A stretch of 46,301 nt of DNA, taken from a virus. Below the pieces are notes generated by a model. It did no database searches. It was not told the DNA's origin and saw only the letters and a program-made list of their open reading frames with translations. Positions 44,426-46,301 of the stretch are shown here, piece by piece (within the stretch, counting starts at the first letter, position 1; each line of letters starts with the position of its first letter). The translations under genes were made by a program, and so were the position numbers. The stretch covers positions 1-46,301 of IMG/VR virus record IMGVR_UViG_3300007960_007614, one strand, 5' to 3'.

Positions 44426-45175
44426 CTATTCTCCTAACTTATAGACAGGTATTGGCTCCATTTTGTGCTTATTTTTTGTATTAAAACTATTATAAATTCC
44501 AAGCACTTCTCTTTGCCTCTGCGTGAGACTGCCAACATGAGCCATAGCCCATTCAAGTTCTTCATATGATGCGCCGATTTGACTCTCATCTGTTCTAGAA
44601 TCTTCCCACAATCCATCAGTGGGAGGGGCATTTAAGATTTCTTGACTAATCTCTAGAGAAGCAGCCATTTGCCTAACTTGCGTTTTTGTGAGGTCCGCTA
44701 TTGGGCTAATGTCAACTCCTCCATCACCATATTTTGTATAGAAGCCAACTCCAAAATCTTCAACTTTATTTCCTGTTCCAACAACAAGACCGCTTTTTGC
44801 AGTAGCCAAATAGTACAACACCATCATTCTCATTCTAGATTTTGAGTTAGCATTTGCCAGAAGATTAAAATTAGATGATTCCTTAAACATTCCCTCAAAT
44901 GATTCATATGCAGAAGTGGCATCTATGTGAAGTTGCTCGACATTCATATATCGTTTACAGAGCCAGTCGCAATGAAGTTGTGATAAATCTGTATTTTTTT
45001 GTTTTGACTTAATAGGGATGTTAATAACATAAGTTTTTGCACCAGTTTCTGCACACAATGTTGAAGCTAATGCCGAATCAACTCCGCCCGAAACTCCAAT
45101 TACAAAACATTTTGTTCCACTAGTGGTCATGTAATCTTTTAACCACTGAGATATTTTTGTGGCTGTATCTCTCAT
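44426..45175 (-). CDS. nadE: NAD+ synthase, ammonia-dependent type
   Basis: The protein (249 aa from the preferred start) has the ATP pyrophosphatase P-loop SGGVDS at residues 29-34. It also has the NAD+ synthase blocks GTGNKVEDFGVGFYTKYGDGG and PPTDGLW...RTDESQIG, which bind nicotinate adenine dinucleotide and Mg-ATP. The enzyme amidates that dinucleotide to NAD+ in the cytosol. No glutaminase domain is present, so ammonia is the likely nitrogen donor. An ATG at 45187 would add four residues, but it has no ribosome site. The ATG at 45175 has GGAGA five bases upstream and an ATGA overlap with the previous stop, so I prefer it. The gene is unusual inside a sugar operon. A role in NAD+ supply or in countering NAD-depleting defence is inference. 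Confidence 0.9.
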   Translation of the reverse strand: MRDTATKISQWLKDYMTTSGTKCFVIGVSGGVDSALASTLCAETGAKTYVINIPIKSKQKNTDLSQLHCDWLCKRYMNVEQLHIDATSAYESFEGMFKESSNFNLLANANSKSRMRMMVLYYLATAKSGLVVGTGNKVEDFGVGFYTKYGDGGVDISPIADLTKTQVRQMAASLEISQEILNAPPTDGLWEDSRTDESQIGASYEELEWAMAHVGSLTQRQREVLGIYNSFNTKNKHKMEPIPVYKLGE

Positions 45176-46047
45176 ATAACTCTCCATTTATCTGGGTAAA
45201 ACCCTTTTGATACTCTCCCGTCATCTGGGATTGTATAATGCGATGGCGCAATAACAGTCTTGTTTGGCTTGTCATTTAAAAACGCAGCCCAATATCCGAA
45301 AGAAGTCATATGACTAGCAATATGATGGTCACAGTTTTTCATGACAGAAAAATCTTGAATGTCTGTATTGCCTTCACAAAACACAAACTTATCTCCTTTA
45401 AGATTGCTTTTGCACCATTCGATATCTGTTTGGTTATGACTCATTCCCTTTCTGCTTCCTCCAGAAAAAACAAGAAACTTTACATTTTCTCCTTCGAAGG
45501 TATCCAAAGCAGGGTAGAAGTATTTTCCAAAACTACTATCCGGAGTTAGTATATCATTTTCTCCATAATAATTTAAGTATTCTGGATTAGTTCCGTCACT
45601 ATTGTCCCCTCTCCTAATGTGGACACTGACTATTTTTTCATTATTTGTTTTCAAGGAGTTGACATAATCATAGCCAAAACTTTCTAGATCTTTATTTAAT
45701 CTAAACTCTTTTCTAATTTCTTTTTCATACTTTTTAAAGTATTGATATGATTGAAAAAATCCGTGAAAGTTAACAAAATCTGGAACTTGAAACACTTGTG
45801 GATAAAATGCTGAATGGTCTCTCTCTAAAAATGTCGCATTGAGTTCCTGATAATCTGATTCTTGCAAGTAATCACATGAGATACTAAAAAGATTCAACAA
45901 ACACTTTTGATTTTCAAACTCAATATTCTCTGGGTCTGGTATTTTTATTTCGTACCCTGTTTCTAAAGATACAGACTTTAACATTGCATATTGAAAAAGC
46001 TGATTTCCTAATCTTCCTAGCTTTCCAAGATCTAAAAAAGTAATCAT
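45172..46047 (-). CDS. GT11 family glycosyltransferase, alpha-1,2-fucosyltransferase-like
   Basis: The 291-aa protein has the two hallmarks of family GT11. A glycine-rich N-terminal motif GRLGNQLFQYA lies at residues 11-21, and HIRRGD at residues 143-148 is the HxRRxD donor-binding signature. A later segment with KNCDHHIASHMTSFGYW matches the third conserved block. Length is normal for the family. Known GT11 members transfer L-fucose from GDP-fucose onto a galactose. Here no GDP-fucose synthase is seen, but a GDP-mannose 3,5-epimerase-like enzyme lies in the same operon, so L-galactose is a possible donor (inference). The start has a GGAG ribosome site five bases upstream. The 3' end overlaps the next gene. 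Confidence 0.85.
   Translation of the reverse strand: MITFLDLGKLGRLGNQLFQYAMLKSVSLETGYEIKIPDPENIEFENQKCLLNLFSISCDYLQESDYQELNATFLERDHSAFYPQVFQVPDFVNFHGFFQSYQYFKKYEKEIRKEFRLNKDLESFGYDYVNSLKTNNEKIVSVHIRRGDNSDGTNPEYLNYYGENDILTPDSSFGKYFYPALDTFEGENVKFLVFSGGSRKGMSHNQTDIEWCKSNLKGDKFVFCEGNTDIQDFSVMKNCDHHIASHMTSFGYWAAFLNDKPNKTVIAPSHYTIPDDGRVSKGFYPDKWRVI
45181..45185 (-). promoter_or_regulatory. Ribosome binding site that fixes the nadE start
   Basis: On the minus strand GGAGA is followed by GTTAT and then ATG at 45175. This spacing of five bases supports the second ATG as the nadE start. The first ATG at 45187 lacks a purine-rich stretch upstream. The chosen start overlaps the TGA of the upstream glycosyltransferase gene as ATGA, a common coupling arrangement. 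Confidence 0.65.
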
Positions 46048-46301
46048 TATATCTCCAGTGCTTTAATCCATTGTTTTTTCATCTTTTCTTCATCATAAAA
46101 GTCTACAAATGATTTACTAGATTCAATAAACATTGCTTCTTTTTCTTTTCTTGATTTTCTAACATATTCCACAATGTAATCAGCAAAAGCATAAGTGTCG
46201 GCGGTTTTAATATGCTGTCCATTGTTTCCATTTAAAATATCTTTCGCTATACATGCATCAAATGAGACAACCGGAGTTCCTGCATATAGAGATTCCGAAA
46301 C
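46047..46301 (-). CDS. Glycosyltransferase family 4 (group 1), C-terminal part only
   Basis: This is the last 84 codons of a gene that enters from the right edge. The visible protein opens with the pattern SESLYAGTPVVSFD, which matches the donor-binding E-x7-E region in the C-terminal Rossmann domain of GT-B (GT4) glycosyltransferases. A basic, helical tail ending WIKALEI follows. Such enzymes transfer a sugar from a nucleotide donor to a growing glycan in the cytoplasm or at the inner membrane face. The TAA stop shares one base with the ATG of the next gene (TAATG), so the two are translationally coupled. The acceptor and donor cannot be read from this fragment, and the N-terminal domain lies outside the window. 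The family call rests on the motif alone. Confidence 0.75.
   Translation of the reverse strand, partial: VSESLYAGTPVVSFDACIAKDILNGNNGQHIKTADTYAFADYIVEYVRKSRKEKEAMFIESSKSFVDFYDEEKMKKQWIKALEI

Noticed and set aside
45172-45187. nadE start at the upstream ATG (45187)
   Set aside because: It has no ribosome site, while the ATG at 45175 has GGAGA at good spacing and an ATGA overlap.
3734-45549. Many plus-strand open frames of 60-210 codons
   Set aside because: All lie opposite well-supported minus-strand genes, have no ribosome sites or recognisable domains, and vary with the codon pattern of the real gene.
1-46301. tRNA genes, CRISPR arrays, insertion sequences, integrase or attachment sites
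   Set aside because: No cloverleaf, repeat-spacer array, transposase or integrase frame was seen, and gaps are too short to hold a tRNA except one of 72 bases, which has no tRNA features.

Overview
The window looks like the late (virion) region of a large, strictly virulent T4-like phage with a contractile tail. Every supported gene is on the minus strand, so transcription runs from base 46301 towards base 1. Genes are packed end to end: stop and start codons often overlap (TAATG or ATGA), and the longest gene-free stretch is 72 bases. The DNA is AT-rich. Most starts have an AGGAG-type ribosome site and one promoter is a perfect sigma-70 promoter. This fits a Gram-negative, proteobacterium-like host, but the host cannot be fixed from this sequence. 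The recognisable core genes (a gp55-like sigma factor, gp25, gp6, a hub protein, a RuvC-like resolvase, a DnaG-type primase) and the small-gene neighbourhood resemble marine T4-like myoviruses.

Layout in transcription order. (1) 46301-41351, a sugar operon: end of a GT4 glycosyltransferase, a GT11 fucosyltransferase-like enzyme, NAD+ synthase, a nucleotide-sugar 6-dehydrogenase, a GDP-mannose 3,5-epimerase-like enzyme and a dTDP-glucose 4,6-dehydratase-like enzyme. (2) 41342-39591, small coupled genes: an unknown 67-aa protein, an FmdB-type zinc ribbon, a one-helix membrane protein, the gp55-like late sigma factor and a helical 96-aa protein. (3) 39598-2333, the baseplate and tail-tip module: a hub with an M15 peptidase, a spike-tip protein with an HxH motif, a 2908-aa giant, gp25, gp6, a 522-aa protein, a 3276-aa giant with a LamG lectin fold and a gpI/gp7-like segment, then six further structural proteins including two sets of paralogues. 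(4) 2343-1, a replication module opening with a consensus sigma-70 promoter: RuvC-like resolvase, primase, an unknown 162-aa protein and the start of an extremely glutamate-rich lipoprotein.

How the parts may work together (inference). The sugar operon probably makes an unusual nucleotide sugar, possibly GDP-L-galactose, and transfers it to the virion or the cell surface. NAD+ synthase could feed its NAD-dependent enzymes or restore NAD+ depleted by host defence. The phage sigma factor would drive late transcription of the baseplate block, while host RNA polymerase with sigma-70 would read the replication module from its own promoter.

The most notable points are the sigma-70 promoter that gives a practically leaderless resolvase mRNA, a 7-base motif present in four of the few intergenic gaps, NAD+ synthase inside the sugar operon, the possible L-galactose pathway, the two giant baseplate proteins, and the polyglutamate lipoprotein.
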